Shown here one piece after another: positions 15,776-24,044 of a DNA stretch of 64,000 nucleotides. The notes below the pieces were generated by a model, which did not search any database, was not told the DNA's origin, and was given only the letters and a program-made list of their open reading frames with translations. The translations under genes and the position numbers were made by a program. The DNA lies in contig CBIFVZ010000001.1 of assembly GCA_966185765.1 (NCBI GenBank), positions 62,001-126,000 on the forward strand, read 5' to 3'. The stretch's first letter is position 1. Each line of letters starts with the position of its first letter. The DNA is from CBIFVZ01 sp966185765 (lineage in GTDB: Bacteria; Pseudomonadota; Gammaproteobacteria; Enterobacterales; Enterobacteriaceae).

Positions 15776-17314
15776 ATGCGTCTGGAAGTTTTTTGTGAGG
15801 ACCGTCTTGGTCTTACCCGTGAGCTACTCGATCTTCTGGTGCTGCGCAGCATCGATTTACGCGGTATTGAAATTGATCCTGTCGGCCGCATCTATCTGAA
15901 CTTTTCCACTCTCGATTTTACGACTTTCAGCAGCCTGATGGCGGAAATCCGCCGTATTCCCGGCGTCACGGACGTGCGCACTATTTCATGGATGCCGTCA
16001 GAGCGCGAACACCGCGCCCTGAGCGCATTGCTTGAAGCCCTGCCTGAGCCGGTGCTGTCACTGGATTTAAAAAGTAAAGTGGAACTGGCCAACCCGGCAA
16101 GCTGCACGCTGTTTGGTCAAAGCGCGGAGCGTCTTCGTAACCACAGCGCTGCAACGCTGATCGGCGGTTTTAACTTCCAACGCTGGCTTGAAGAAGGGCC
16201 GCAGGGATCGCATACGCAGCATGTTGCTATTGCAGGCCAACATTTTCTGATGGAAGTGACGCCCGTTTATATGGATGCCGAGGACGAAACGCTGTTGGTT
16301 GGTGCCGTCGTGATGTTGCGTTCCACGGCGCGTATGGGACGTCAGCTACAGGACCTGAGTGACGCCGACCTGGAAGCGTTCAGCCAGATAGTCGCCCTCA
16401 GCCCCAAAATGCGTCAGGTGGTTGAGCAGGCGCGCAAAATGGCAACGCTGAGCGCGCCGCTACTGATTGTGGGTGACACCGGCACCGGCAAAGATTTGCT
16501 GGCACATGCCTGTCACCTGGCCGGACCGCGGGCGCAGAAGCCGTTTCTGGCGCTCAACTGCGCCTCCATACCTGAGGATGCGATAGAAAGTGAACTCTTT
16601 GGCCATGCCCCGGACGGCAAAAAAGGCTTTTTTGAGCAGGCTAACGGTGGCTCGGTGTTGCTCGATGAAATTGGCGAGATGTCGCCGCGTATGCAGGTTA
16701 AGCTGCTGCGCTTTCTCAATGACGGCACCTTTCGCCGGGTAGGGGAAGATAGCGAAGTGCACGTTGATGTGCGCGTTATATGCGCTACGCAAAAGAACCT
16801 GGTTGAACTGGTGCGCAAGGGCCTGTTTCGCGAGGATCTTTACTATCGCCTGAATGTGCTTACGCTTAACCTGCCGCCGCTGCGTGAGCGCCCGCAGGAC
16901 ATCATGCCGCTGGCGGAGCTGTTTGTTGCGCGCTTTGCCGATGAGCAGGGAGTGGCGCGCCCGAAACTGTCCCCGGAATTGAACAATATTTTGATGCGCT
17001 ACGGCTGGCCCGGCAACGTGCGCCAGTTGAAAAACGCCATCTACAGCGCGCTCACGCAGCTCAACGGTTTCGAGCTGGGGCCGCAGGACCTGCAGTTGCC
17101 TGATTTTGATGCCGATGCGCTGGCGGTAGGCGAAGATGTAATGGAAGGCTCGCTTGACGATATTACGCGTCGCTTTGAGCGCTCGGTACTGGTGCAGCTT
17201 TATCGTAACTACCCAAGTACTCGTAAACTTGCGAAGCGTCTTGGTGTTTCTCACACGGCGATTGCTAACAAGCTGCGGGAATACGGCCTGGGGCAACGTA
17301 AAGTGGACGAATGA
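15776..17314 (+). CDS. tyrR: TyrR, aromatic amino acid-responsive transcription regulator
   Basis: 512 residues. An ACT domain (1 to about 70) and PAS domain (about 78-190) precede an AAA+ core (about 205-440; Walker A GDTGTGKD near 233-240) and a C-terminal helix-turn-helix (about 480-505, RKLAKRLGVSHTAIANKL). TyrR binds TYR boxes and controls aroF, aroG, tyrP, mtr and others with tyrosine, phenylalanine or tryptophan. The GAFTGA sigma-54 loop is absent (HAPDGKKGFFEQ there), as expected for enterobacterial TyrR working with sigma-70. ATG 15776 (MRLEVFCEDRLGL) matches E. coli, so the upstream GTG at 15764 is rejected. Confidence 0.96.
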   Translation: MRLEVFCEDRLGLTRELLDLLVLRSIDLRGIEIDPVGRIYLNFSTLDFTTFSSLMAEIRRIPGVTDVRTISWMPSEREHRALSALLEALPEPVLSLDLKSKVELANPASCTLFGQSAERLRNHSAATLIGGFNFQRWLEEGPQGSHTQHVAIAGQHFLMEVTPVYMDAEDETLLVGAVVMLRSTARMGRQLQDLSDADLEAFSQIVALSPKMRQVVEQARKMATLSAPLLIVGDTGTGKDLLAHACHLAGPRAQKPFLALNCASIPEDAIESELFGHAPDGKKGFFEQANGGSVLLDEIGEMSPRMQVKLLRFLNDGTFRRVGEDSEVHVDVRVICATQKNLVELVRKGLFREDLYYRLNVLTLNLPPLRERPQDIMPLAELFVARFADEQGVARPKLSPELNNILMRYGWPGNVRQLKNAIYSALTQLNGFELGPQDLQLPDFDADALAVGEDVMEGSLDDITRRFERSVLVQLYRNYPSTRKLAKRLGVSHTAIANKLREYGLGQRKVDE

Positions 17315-17342
17315 CGGATTAGCCTTACCTGTTAATTCAGCA

Positions 17343-17376
17343 ATAAAAAACCCGACACTCAGGTCGGGTTTTTTAT
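17343..17376. terminator. Bidirectional terminator between tyrR and tpx
   Basis: AAAAAACCCGAC, loop ACTCAG, GTCGGGTTTTTT. A/T runs on both sides make it work for tyrR (plus) and the convergent tpx (minus). Confidence 0.93.
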
Positions 17377-17389
17377 TGCTCTGCGCCAA

Positions 17390-17896
17390 TCAGCCTTTGA
17401 GGGCGGCCAGCGCAGCGTCGTAATTCGGTTCCTCAGTGATTTCGTTGACCAGTTCACCGTAAACAACCTCGTCATTCTCATTGAGTACCAGCACAGCGCG
17501 AGCGGCCAGGCCTTTGAGCGGGCCATCAGCGATAGCGACGCCGTAGTCCTGCAGGAAATCAGCAGAACGCAGAGTGGACAGGGTGACCACATTGTCCAGA
17601 CCTTCTGCGCCACAAAAACGTGCCTGCGCGAACGGCAGGTCGGCAGAAATGCACAGCACAGCGGTGTTTTGCAGCTGGCTTGCCAGCTCATTGAAGCGAC
17701 GTACAGATGCCGCGCAGACGCCGGTATCCACACTTGGGAAAATATTCAGCACTTTGCGCTTACCAGCAAACTGCGTCAGGGAGACATCGGCGAGATCTTT
17801 CGCCACCAGGCTGAAGGGTTTAGCTTTAGCGCCTGCCTGCGGAAACTGACCGGCAACGGTAACCGGATTGCCCTGGAGATGAACGGTTTGTGACAT
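17390..17896 (-). CDS. tpx: Tpx, thiol peroxidase (atypical 2-Cys peroxiredoxin)
   Basis: 168 residues, same as E. coli. It reduces hydrogen peroxide and alkyl hydroperoxides with thioredoxin. Peroxidatic Cys61 (SVDTGVCAAS) and resolving Cys95 (ARFCGAEG) are both present, with the third Cys82. Periplasmic association was suggested in E. coli although no signal peptide is present here. Divergent from ycjG and convergent with tyrR. Confidence 0.97.
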   Translation of the reverse strand: MSQTVHLQGNPVTVAGQFPQAGAKAKPFSLVAKDLADVSLTQFAGKRKVLNIFPSVDTGVCAASVRRFNELASQLQNTAVLCISADLPFAQARFCGAEGLDNVVTLSTLRSADFLQDYGVAIADGPLKGLAARAVLVLNENDEVVYGELVNEITEEPNYDAALAALKG

Positions 17897-18030
17897 AATT
17901 ATTTTCCTGTTTACATATATTTAACGCGCGCCCTAGTGTATGACAACATGCGGGGGATGAACATAAAAATTTGCCCCGTGTTGCTCCCCGGCTGGCTATA
18001 CTCTTTTAAAAACCAAATCAGGGAGTTGCG

Positions 18031-18999
18031 ATGCGAACCGTCAGAATCTTTCAGGAAACGTGGCCGTTGCGTACACCGTTTACCATCGCCCGTGGTAGCC
18101 GCAGCGAAATCGAGGTTGTGGTCGTTGAACTGGAAGAGGACGGCGTTAAAGGGGCCGGTGAGGCCACCCCTTACCGACGCTATGGTGAAAGCGCGGCATC
18201 CGTGATGGCGCAAATTACGGTGATACTGCCCCAACTTGAGCGCGGAATGACGCGCGATCAACTTCAACAGGCGCTGCCCCCCGGTGCAGCGCGTAACGCC
18301 GTTGATAGCGCGATGTGGGACGTTGAGGCGCGTCGCCAGGGGCTAAGTGTGCACGGGTTGCTTGACGTGACGTTGCCTGACCCGCTCATTACCGCCTGCA
18401 CGGTTTCTCTCGGTGAACCCGGTGAAATGGCTGCGGCGGCGCTGGCGCTGTGGGAAAACGGTGTGCGGCTACTGAAAATTAAACTCGACGACCGGCTTAT
18501 CAGCGAGCGAATGGTGGCTATTCGCGATGCGGTACCCCAGGCGACGCTGATTGTGGATGCCAATGAGTCGTGGCGGGGAGAAGGATTGGCCACACGCTGC
18601 CAGCTTCTGGCAGACCTTAATGTAGCGCTGTTAGAACAGCCGTTGCCTGCACAGGACGATGCAGCGCTGGAAAATTTTATCCATCCGTTACCCATTTGCG
18701 CCGATGAAAGCTGCCACACTCGCAGCAGCCTTAAGGCGCTTCACGGTCGCTATGACTGCATCAATATCAAACTTGATAAAACCGGGGGCCTAACCGAAGC
18801 GCTGAATCTGGCTGAAGCCGCACGCGCGCAGGGTTTTACATTGATGCTTGGTTGTATGCTATGTACCTCGCGTGCCGTGTTGGCTGCGTTACCGCTCACA
18901 ACACAGGCGCAATTTATCGACCTCGATGGCCCGTGGTGGCTTGCGGTTGACGTGGAGCCAGCCGTGGGGTTTAGCAATGGTTGTCTGCAGCTGGCGTAA
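18031..18999 (+). CDS. ycjG: YcjG, L-Ala-D/L-Glu epimerase
   Basis: 322 residues, enolase superfamily (muconate-lactonising subgroup). It epimerises L-Ala-D-Glu from murein tripeptide to L-Ala-L-Glu for recycling. The catalytic Lys motif LKIKLD (about 148-153), metal ligands in VDANESW and LEQPLP, and the second Lys in INIKLDKTGG are visible. It forms a recycling cluster with mpaA (3' ends overlap by 29 bases, convergent) and mppA. The product is also named AEE. Confidence 0.93.
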   Translation: MRTVRIFQETWPLRTPFTIARGSRSEIEVVVVELEEDGVKGAGEATPYRRYGESAASVMAQITVILPQLERGMTRDQLQQALPPGAARNAVDSAMWDVEARRQGLSVHGLLDVTLPDPLITACTVSLGEPGEMAAAALALWENGVRLLKIKLDDRLISERMVAIRDAVPQATLIVDANESWRGEGLATRCQLLADLNVALLEQPLPAQDDAALENFIHPLPICADESCHTRSSLKALHGRYDCINIKLDKTGGLTEALNLAEAARAQGFTLMLGCMLCTSRAVLAALPLTTQAQFIDLDGPWWLAVDVEPAVGFSNGCLQLA

Positions 19000-19708
19000 G
19001 CGGACGCTGCCAGCGTAGCAGACCAATCATGGCCTCAAGATAGCGCTCAACGGCGGCATCGGCTGATATCGGCGGCAGTTCAGCAGTAATGCACGCCAGC
19101 GCGAGGTCTTCGCACCAGCTACCAAAGGAGCCGGGGGTTTCATAACCCACGCTTGTCACCAGGGGCAGCATAAAGGCTTCTGCTATCCAGCGCCCAAGCG
19201 GCGTGGTATGGGGGTCTTCGATACAACCCAGCGGATCGTGAAACGACACCACCCAGGCAGGTCGCAGGCGGTGAATCAGCCTGCACAGCGCCTGGGTCTC
19301 CTTCTCTGATCCAGGGGTTTCGCCGCAACTGAGAACCACATCTCGCTCCTGCGTTGCACTGCTCCAGCGATAGGCCGTTTCGCCGCTGCGCCAGTTGGCG
19401 GCCGGAAAGTTGCGATTTAAATCCACGCCGCGGGCATTGGCTCGTAGGCCAAGCTGACAGCCGTCCGGGTTGACGGCAACGACGGTGTGATGCTTGCGCT
19501 CCTCAGGCACCAGCGAGCGTAGCGCGCACGACAGGCTGACCATCGCCGCGTTTTCATCACCGTGGGTTCCGGCAATGATAAGACCGCTGCGGGTATCATG
19601 CTGAGTCGCCGGGAAGTACAGCAGCGGCGCGCCGAGTGTGGATTGGCCGTAGCGTTCAACACCGGGTGGGAGTGGACCTCGTGCATGGCGGGGACTGAGC
19701 AGGTTCAT
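18971..19708 (-). CDS. mpaA: MpaA, murein peptide amidase A
   Basis: 245 residues, M14 carboxypeptidase-like zinc enzyme of the cytoplasm. It removes meso-diaminopimelate from murein tripeptide (L-Ala-gamma-D-Glu-meso-Dap). The zinc motif HGDEN (about residues 48-52), the SFHDPLG histidine, the substrate segment NPDGCQLGLRAN, LNRNFPAANW and the late catalytic glutamate region ITAELPP are visible. Its product is the substrate of YcjG next door. Convergent overlap with ycjG; divergent from mppA. Confidence 0.94.
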   Translation of the reverse strand: MNLLSPRHARGPLPPGVERYGQSTLGAPLLYFPATQHDTRSGLIIAGTHGDENAAMVSLSCALRSLVPEERKHHTVVAVNPDGCQLGLRANARGVDLNRNFPAANWRSGETAYRWSSATQERDVVLSCGETPGSEKETQALCRLIHRLRPAWVVSFHDPLGCIEDPHTTPLGRWIAEAFMLPLVTSVGYETPGSFGSWCEDLALACITAELPPISADAAVERYLEAMIGLLRWQRPLTPAADNHC

Positions 19709-19885
19709 TGTTCTTCTCGCGCTTTTATTGCTCTCTTTATTAAAGCAGGGCGAGGGCAGAACGCCATTCGTGTTGTACGTCCTGGCGGCATTGCGTCACA
19801 ATCATTGTCAGAGTTAATTGATCTTACTCAGTTTGTTTGTTTTTATCTGCGGCAGGAAACGCCAGCCAACCGTAAAAGGTACTTA

Positions 19886-21505
19886 ATGAAAACACTCCTT
19901 CGCTTCTCCCCGTGTGCGCTATTGATGGCCTGCGCGCTCAATACGGCTCATGCCGCCGACGTACCCGCTGGTACGATGCTTGCACCGCGCCAGGAAGTGG
20001 TGCGCCATCTTAAAGATGAGCCAGCGTCGCTTGATCCGGCCAAAGCGGTAGGGTTACCGGAGATACAGGTGATTCGTGACCTGTTTGAAGGGCTGGTCAA
20101 TCAGGATGCACAAGGCAAGCCGCAGCCCGGTGTGGCAACCCGTTGGCGCAGTAATGATGACCGCATCTGGACGTTTACGTTGCGCGATGACGCCCGTTGG
20201 TCAGACGGCTCGCCGGTGACCGCTGAGGACTTTGTTTACAGCTGGCGCCGCCTGGTTGACCCTAAGACCACCTCGCCATTTGCCTGGTTTGCCGCCCTGG
20301 CCGGTATCCAGAACGCCCGTGAAATTAGTGAAGGTAAGCTTTCGCCAGATGCGCTTGGCGTGAGTGCCGTTGATGCACGTACACTGCGCATTCAGCTTGA
20401 ACGACCTGTGTCGTACTTCCCGGCATTAACCGCCAACTTTGCTCTATACCCGGTTAATGCCCGCAACATAGCGCGCTTTGGCAAAGACTGGACAAAGCCA
20501 GGTAACCTGGTGGGTAACGGTGCGTTTGTGCTACGCACGCGCGTGGTGAATGAAAAACTGGAGTTGATCCCCAATCGCCAGTACTGGGATAACGCAAAAA
20601 CGGTACTCACCAAAGTGACCTTTTTGCCCATCAACCAGGAATCTGCCGCGACCAAGCGCTACCTGGCCGGAGATATTGATATCACGGAGTCTTTCCCGAA
20701 AAACCTTTATCAGAAACTGTTGAAGGATATTCCTGACCAGGTTTATACGCCGGCGCAGCTGGGCACCTACTACTACGCGTTTAACACCCAAAAAGGGCCT
20801 ACCGCCGACGTGCGTGTGCGCAAGGCGCTGTCAATGACCATCGACAGGCGCATCATCGCTGAGAAAGTGCTTGGCACCGGCGAGAAACCGGCCTGGCGCT
20901 TTACGCCTGATGTGACGGCGGGCTTTGAGCCTGAACCGTCGCAGATTGAAGCGATGACGCAGGATGAGCTTAATGCTCAGGCCAGAACCCTGTTGCAGGC
21001 TGCGGGTTACGGTCCGGGGCGTCCGCTGGCGTTAACGCTTTTATACAACACCTCAGAAAACCACCAGAAAATCGCCATTGCCGTGCAGTCGATGTGGAAA
21101 AAGAATCTGGGTGTAGACGTCAGGTTGCAAAACCAGGAGTGGAAGACCTATATCGACAGCCGTAATACCGGCAATTTTGATGTTATTCGCGCGTCATGGG
21201 TAGGGGATTACAACGAGCCGTCCACGTTCCTGTCCCTGTTGACGACTAAGCATACGGGTAACATACCGCACTTCAGCGACCCGGCTTATGACAAAGTGCT
21301 CCAGCAGGCCGGGCGCGAGGTCAGTGATAGCGCGCGCAATAAAGACTACAACGAAGCGGAGAAAATTCTCGCAGCGCTTGCTCCTGTTGCACCGATATAT
21401 CAGTACACGAACGGGCGTCTGATTAAGCCGTGGCTGAAAGGCTACCCCATCGAGAACCCCGAGGACGTAGCTTACAGCCGCATGTTGTACCTTATTAAAC
21501 ACTAA
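19886..21505 (+). CDS. mppA: MppA, periplasmic murein tripeptide-binding protein
   Basis: 539 residues, OppA-like. Signal peptide (MKTLLRFSPCALLMACALNT, AHA-A cleavage near 23) and SBP_bac_5 domain (WRSNDDRIWTFTLRDDARWS is characteristic). It loads L-Ala-gamma-D-Glu-meso-Dap onto the Opp permease. ATG 19886 is the only start giving a normal signal peptide; the ORF is open upstream but would run through the divergent mpaA region. It supplies the substrate for MpaA and YcjG. Confidence 0.94.
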   Translation: MKTLLRFSPCALLMACALNTAHAADVPAGTMLAPRQEVVRHLKDEPASLDPAKAVGLPEIQVIRDLFEGLVNQDAQGKPQPGVATRWRSNDDRIWTFTLRDDARWSDGSPVTAEDFVYSWRRLVDPKTTSPFAWFAALAGIQNAREISEGKLSPDALGVSAVDARTLRIQLERPVSYFPALTANFALYPVNARNIARFGKDWTKPGNLVGNGAFVLRTRVVNEKLELIPNRQYWDNAKTVLTKVTFLPINQESAATKRYLAGDIDITESFPKNLYQKLLKDIPDQVYTPAQLGTYYYAFNTQKGPTADVRVRKALSMTIDRRIIAEKVLGTGEKPAWRFTPDVTAGFEPEPSQIEAMTQDELNAQARTLLQAAGYGPGRPLALTLLYNTSENHQKIAIAVQSMWKKNLGVDVRLQNQEWKTYIDSRNTGNFDVIRASWVGDYNEPSTFLSLLTTKHTGNIPHFSDPAYDKVLQQAGREVSDSARNKDYNEAEKILAALAPVAPIYQYTNGRLIKPWLKGYPIENPEDVAYSRMLYLIKH

Positions 21506-21516
21506 GCCCTGAACCT

Positions 21517-21544
21517 TGTCGGCAGCTGGCGTTTGCTGCCGACA
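21517..21544 (+). terminator. Hairpin after mppA
   Basis: TGTCGGCAGC and GCTGCCGACA form a 10-base perfect stem 12 bases after the mppA stop. No T-run follows, so termination may be Rho-assisted. The rest of 21545-21769 is AT-rich and presumably holds the promoter of the next gene. Confidence 0.5.
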
Positions 21545-21769
21545 GTGTTGAACATAATTTAATGTAAGCTGGTGTTATACAAAAAAGGCAATACACAATA
21601 ATTATGAAACATCTTATTTTTCGGTTTTTCATCCCTTCTTTTTTTTAATTAATGCAATAAATTGATTTCGGATTGGCGATATCTGTGATTTGTGCTAGAT
21701 TTTTAAATGTGCGGAGGAATTCGCCGTACCCCGTTATAATGTTTATATGAAACAATAAGTGAGGAAACC

Positions 21770-22018
21770 GTGGGTATTATTTCCTGGATTGTGTTTGGTT
21801 TAATTGCGGGCATTCTGGCCAAGTGGATTATGCCGGGTAAAGACGGCGGCGGTTTTATTATGACCGTGGTGCTTGGTGTGGTGGGTGCTGTAGTAGGTGG
21901 CTGGATCAGCACGCTCTTTGGCTTTGGTAGAGTCGACGGTTTCAACTTCGGTAGCTTCATCGTGGCTGTTATCGGTGCGCTGGTTGTACTGTTTATCTAC
22001 CGCAAAGTACGCAGCTAA
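21770..22018 (+). CDS. GlsB/YeaQ/YmgE-family small stress membrane protein
   Basis: 82 residues with three hydrophobic segments (about 4-22, 30-52, 60-78) and the family's Gly-rich repeats (GLIAGILAKWIMPGKDGGG, GVVGAVVGGW). This family of transglycosylase-associated small inner-membrane proteins is linked to general stress. Start is GTG, placed six bases after GAGGAA. Whether it is the local YmgE or YeaQ paralogue cannot be told. It stands alone between mppA and a terminator. Confidence 0.88.
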   Translation: MGIISWIVFGLIAGILAKWIMPGKDGGGFIMTVVLGVVGAVVGGWISTLFGFGRVDGFNFGSFIVAVIGALVVLFIYRKVRS

Positions 22019-22039
22019 CGCTGTTACTGCATATCTCTG

Positions 22040-22064
22040 AAAAACCCGCTGCGAGCGGGTTTTT
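22040..22064 (+). terminator. Terminator after the GlsB-family gene
   Basis: AAAAACCCGCT, loop GCG, AGCGGGTTTTT: perfect intrinsic terminator 22 bases after the stop; symmetrical A/T runs allow both directions. Confidence 0.92.
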
Positions 22065-22131
22065 CTTTGCCTGAGAAAAGTGAACAGGCGTGCTATAATT
22101 TAGCCTGTTATTGTTGCACAGGAGAACTATC

Positions 22132-22401
22132 ATGGCGTCAGGCTGGGCCAGTGATGATGCAGTGCAGGAACAAATTGACAGCACGATTAAAGATGCCGTA
22201 GACCGTGCGCGTAGCGCATTGCCAAAAGGGCAGGAAAACCAGCCCTTTTGCGAGGAATGCGGTGAGCCAATACCCCAGGCGCGTAGAGATGCTATTCCCG
22301 GTGTAAGACTGTGTGTAAACTGTCAGCAAAAAGAAGACGAGCGTCAGAAAGTATTTTCTGGCTACAACCGTCGCGGTTCAAAAGACAGTCAACTGCGCTA
22401 A
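22132..22401 (+). CDS. YbiI-like DksA/TraR-type zinc-finger protein
   Basis: 89 residues. A helical N-terminal half (SGWASDDAVQEQIDSTIKDA) is followed by a four-cysteine zinc finger CEECGEP...CVNC (about 40-64) and the conserved tail GYNRRGSKDSQLR seen in E. coli YbiI. DksA/TraR-type fingers bind RNA polymerase secondary-channel regions or have unknown roles in these short forms. ATG follows AGGAGAA. In E. coli ybiI is in a different chromosomal neighbourhood, so this is a moved copy or paralogue. Confidence 0.85.
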   Translation: MASGWASDDAVQEQIDSTIKDAVDRARSALPKGQENQPFCEECGEPIPQARRDAIPGVRLCVNCQQKEDERQKVFSGYNRRGSKDSQLR

Positions 22402-22606
22402 ACGTCATTAATATCTTTCTGCGTATATTTTTATTGGCGCAATTACTTTTAAGACTCATCTTCTTTTATGAATATTAAATGTTCGCTGGTTAGTCATATT
22501 TCGGTCATAGAGATTGGTGTATTTATACCACCCGGCACATCGGATTTGCTTAACAAATCAGGGCGGCTAGACTATCAGGATCATTGCTTATAATGTGGGG
22601 TCAGGC

Positions 22607-23590
22607 GTGGAGAGTATTACAGGGGCAGAGCTTAACGTACCGGATGCGGTATTTGCCTGGCAACTGGACGGTAAGGGTGGGGTACGCGACATTTCCCCGG
22701 ATGACGTCTACGACAAAAGCCATCCCTGCTGGTTGCATCTGGATTACACCCAGGCTGAAAGTGCGCAGTGGCTTGCGACAACATCCTTGTTGCCCAATGC
22801 CGTGCGTGAAGCGCTGGCTGGAGAGAGTAATCGCCCGCGTGTGTCGCGCCAGGGGGAGGGGACACTTATTACGCTGCGCTGCATTAATGGCAGCACCAAT
22901 GAACGCCCCGAGCAACTGGTAGCGGTGAGGGTCTACATTGACGAACATCTGATTGTCTCCACGCGCCGACGCAGAGTGCTGGCACTGGATGATGTGGTGG
23001 GCGACCTGGAAGAGGGCACCGGCCCGGTTAACAGCGGTTCCTGGCTGGTGGAGGTTTGTGATGCGCTAACCGATCACGCCAGTGAGTTCATTGAAGATCT
23101 GCACGATAAAATTATGGACCTGGAAGATGACCTGCTGGACCAGCAGGTGCCACCGCGCGGCGCGCTGGCGCTGATTCGTAAACAGCTTATTGTTATGCGC
23201 CGTTACATGGCGCCGCAGCGGGATGTCTATGCACGGCTTGCCAGTGAGCGCCTGAACTGGATGAATGACGACGAGCGCAGGCGTATGCAGGATATTGCTG
23301 ACCGTCTTGGACGCGGCCTGGATGAAATTGATGCCTGTATTGCCCGCACGGCGGTCATGGCTGACGAAATTGCACAGTTGATGCAGGAGTCACTGACGCG
23401 ACGTTCTTACACCATGTCGGTCATGGCAATGATTTTTTTGCCCAGTACGCTGGTAACCGGGCTTTTTGGCGTAAATCTGGGGGGGATTCCCGGGAACGAA
23501 TGGCGCTATGGTTTTAGCCTGTTTACTTTATTGTTAGTGTTATTGATGAGTGGTGTTATATGGTGGTTGCGAAGAGGTAAGTGGTTGTAA
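22607..23590 (+). CDS. zntB: ZntB, zinc transporter of the CorA family
   Basis: 327 residues, identical in length to E. coli ZntB. A large cytoplasmic alpha/beta funnel domain (1 to about 265) precedes two C-terminal membrane helices (about 270-292, SVMAMIFLPSTLVTGLFG, and 302-322). The CorA-type GxN pore motif is GVNLGG, typical for ZntB. It mediates zinc movement across the inner membrane. GTG 22607 (VESITGAELNVPDAVFAW) matches the E. coli start, so the four upstream codons are excluded. Confidence 0.95.
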   Translation: MESITGAELNVPDAVFAWQLDGKGGVRDISPDDVYDKSHPCWLHLDYTQAESAQWLATTSLLPNAVREALAGESNRPRVSRQGEGTLITLRCINGSTNERPEQLVAVRVYIDEHLIVSTRRRRVLALDDVVGDLEEGTGPVNSGSWLVEVCDALTDHASEFIEDLHDKIMDLEDDLLDQQVPPRGALALIRKQLIVMRRYMAPQRDVYARLASERLNWMNDDERRRMQDIADRLGRGLDEIDACIARTAVMADEIAQLMQESLTRRSYTMSVMAMIFLPSTLVTGLFGVNLGGIPGNEWRYGFSLFTLLLVLLMSGVIWWLRRGKWL

Positions 23591-23636
23591 CGCAGAGGTT
23601 TTGATTACCTGAATGGTAATAGAAAGGGAAGTAAAC

Positions 23637-23650
23637 CTGATCGAAGTCAA
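23637..23650 (+). promoter_or_regulatory. FNR box of fnrS
   Basis: CTGATCGAAGTCAA matches TTGAT-N4-ATCAA at eight of ten positions. With transcription starting at about 23685, its centre lies near -41.5, the class II activating position, and the -10 element CATTAT is at 23673-23678. FnrS is known to be FNR-dependent and induced without oxygen. Confidence 0.85.
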
Positions 23651-23685
23651 TAACCCTGCGGACGATTAGCGGCATTATCATTCCC

Positions 23686-23808
23686 GCAGGTGAATGCAAC
23701 GTCAAGCGATGGGCGTTGCGCTCCATATTGTCTTACTTCCTTTTTTGAATTACTGCATAGCACAATTGATTCGTACGACGCCGACTTAATAAAAGTCGGC
23801 TTTTTTTT
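23686..23808 (+). ncRNA. fnrS: FnrS, anaerobically induced Hfq-dependent small RNA
   Basis: The sequence from GCAGGTGAATGCAACG to the final T-run is recognisably the E. coli FnrS RNA, including the hairpin around GCGATGGGCGTTGCGC, the unpaired seed region TCTTACTTCCTTTTTTGA and the terminator CCGACTTAATAAAAGTCGG plus eight T. FnrS represses mRNAs for oxidative metabolism (sodB, maeA, gpmA and others in E. coli). As in E. coli it lies after zntB, but dbpA, its usual downstream neighbour, is missing here. Confidence 0.95.
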
Positions 23809-23867
23809 GCCCGTAATCCCGCTCAGCTTCTAACCTTAAAGAACGTGTTTTACGTCAGGAGGTGAGT

Positions 23868-24005
23868 ATGCTGTGTTTAATCCGCATGAGCGATCCGGTG
23901 CCTGTCGATCCGCCACCGATCCCGGACCCGATTCCACATCCGCAGCCCATTCCTGAGCCGCCATTCGACCCTGACCCGATTATCGACCCACCACCTCATG
24001 CCTGA
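23868..24005 (+). CDS. Proline-rich 45-residue ORF, hypothetical
   Basis: MLCLIRMSDPVPVDPPPIPD and 25 more residues, about 40 percent proline with repeated DP(I/P)P-type units and many Asp/His/Glu; no signal peptide or membrane helix. The ribosome site CAGGAGGTGAGT is very strong and 6-8 bases before the ATG, which argues for real translation. It lies between the fnrS terminator and the ttcA terminator. I do not recognise it and claim no function. Confidence 0.55.
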   Translation: MLCLIRMSDPVPVDPPPIPDPIPHPQPIPEPPFDPDPIIDPPPHA

Positions 24006-24037
24006 AAAAGCCTCTTCCCAATGTAGTGGGAAGAGGC
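24004..24037 (-). terminator. Terminator of ttcA
   Basis: On the minus strand GCCTCTTCCCA and TGGGAAGAGGC form an 11-base stem with a six-base loop followed by TTTTTC, eight bases after the ttcA stop. It may also end the small proline-rich ORF transcript on the plus strand. Confidence 0.9.
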
Positions 24038-24044
24038 ACGCAAT

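Noticed and set aside
16460..17389. 309-codon minus-strand ORF opposite tyrR
   Set aside because: Antisense to the AAA+ and DNA-binding part of tyrR; composition reflects the reverse of a real gene and it has no recognised motif.
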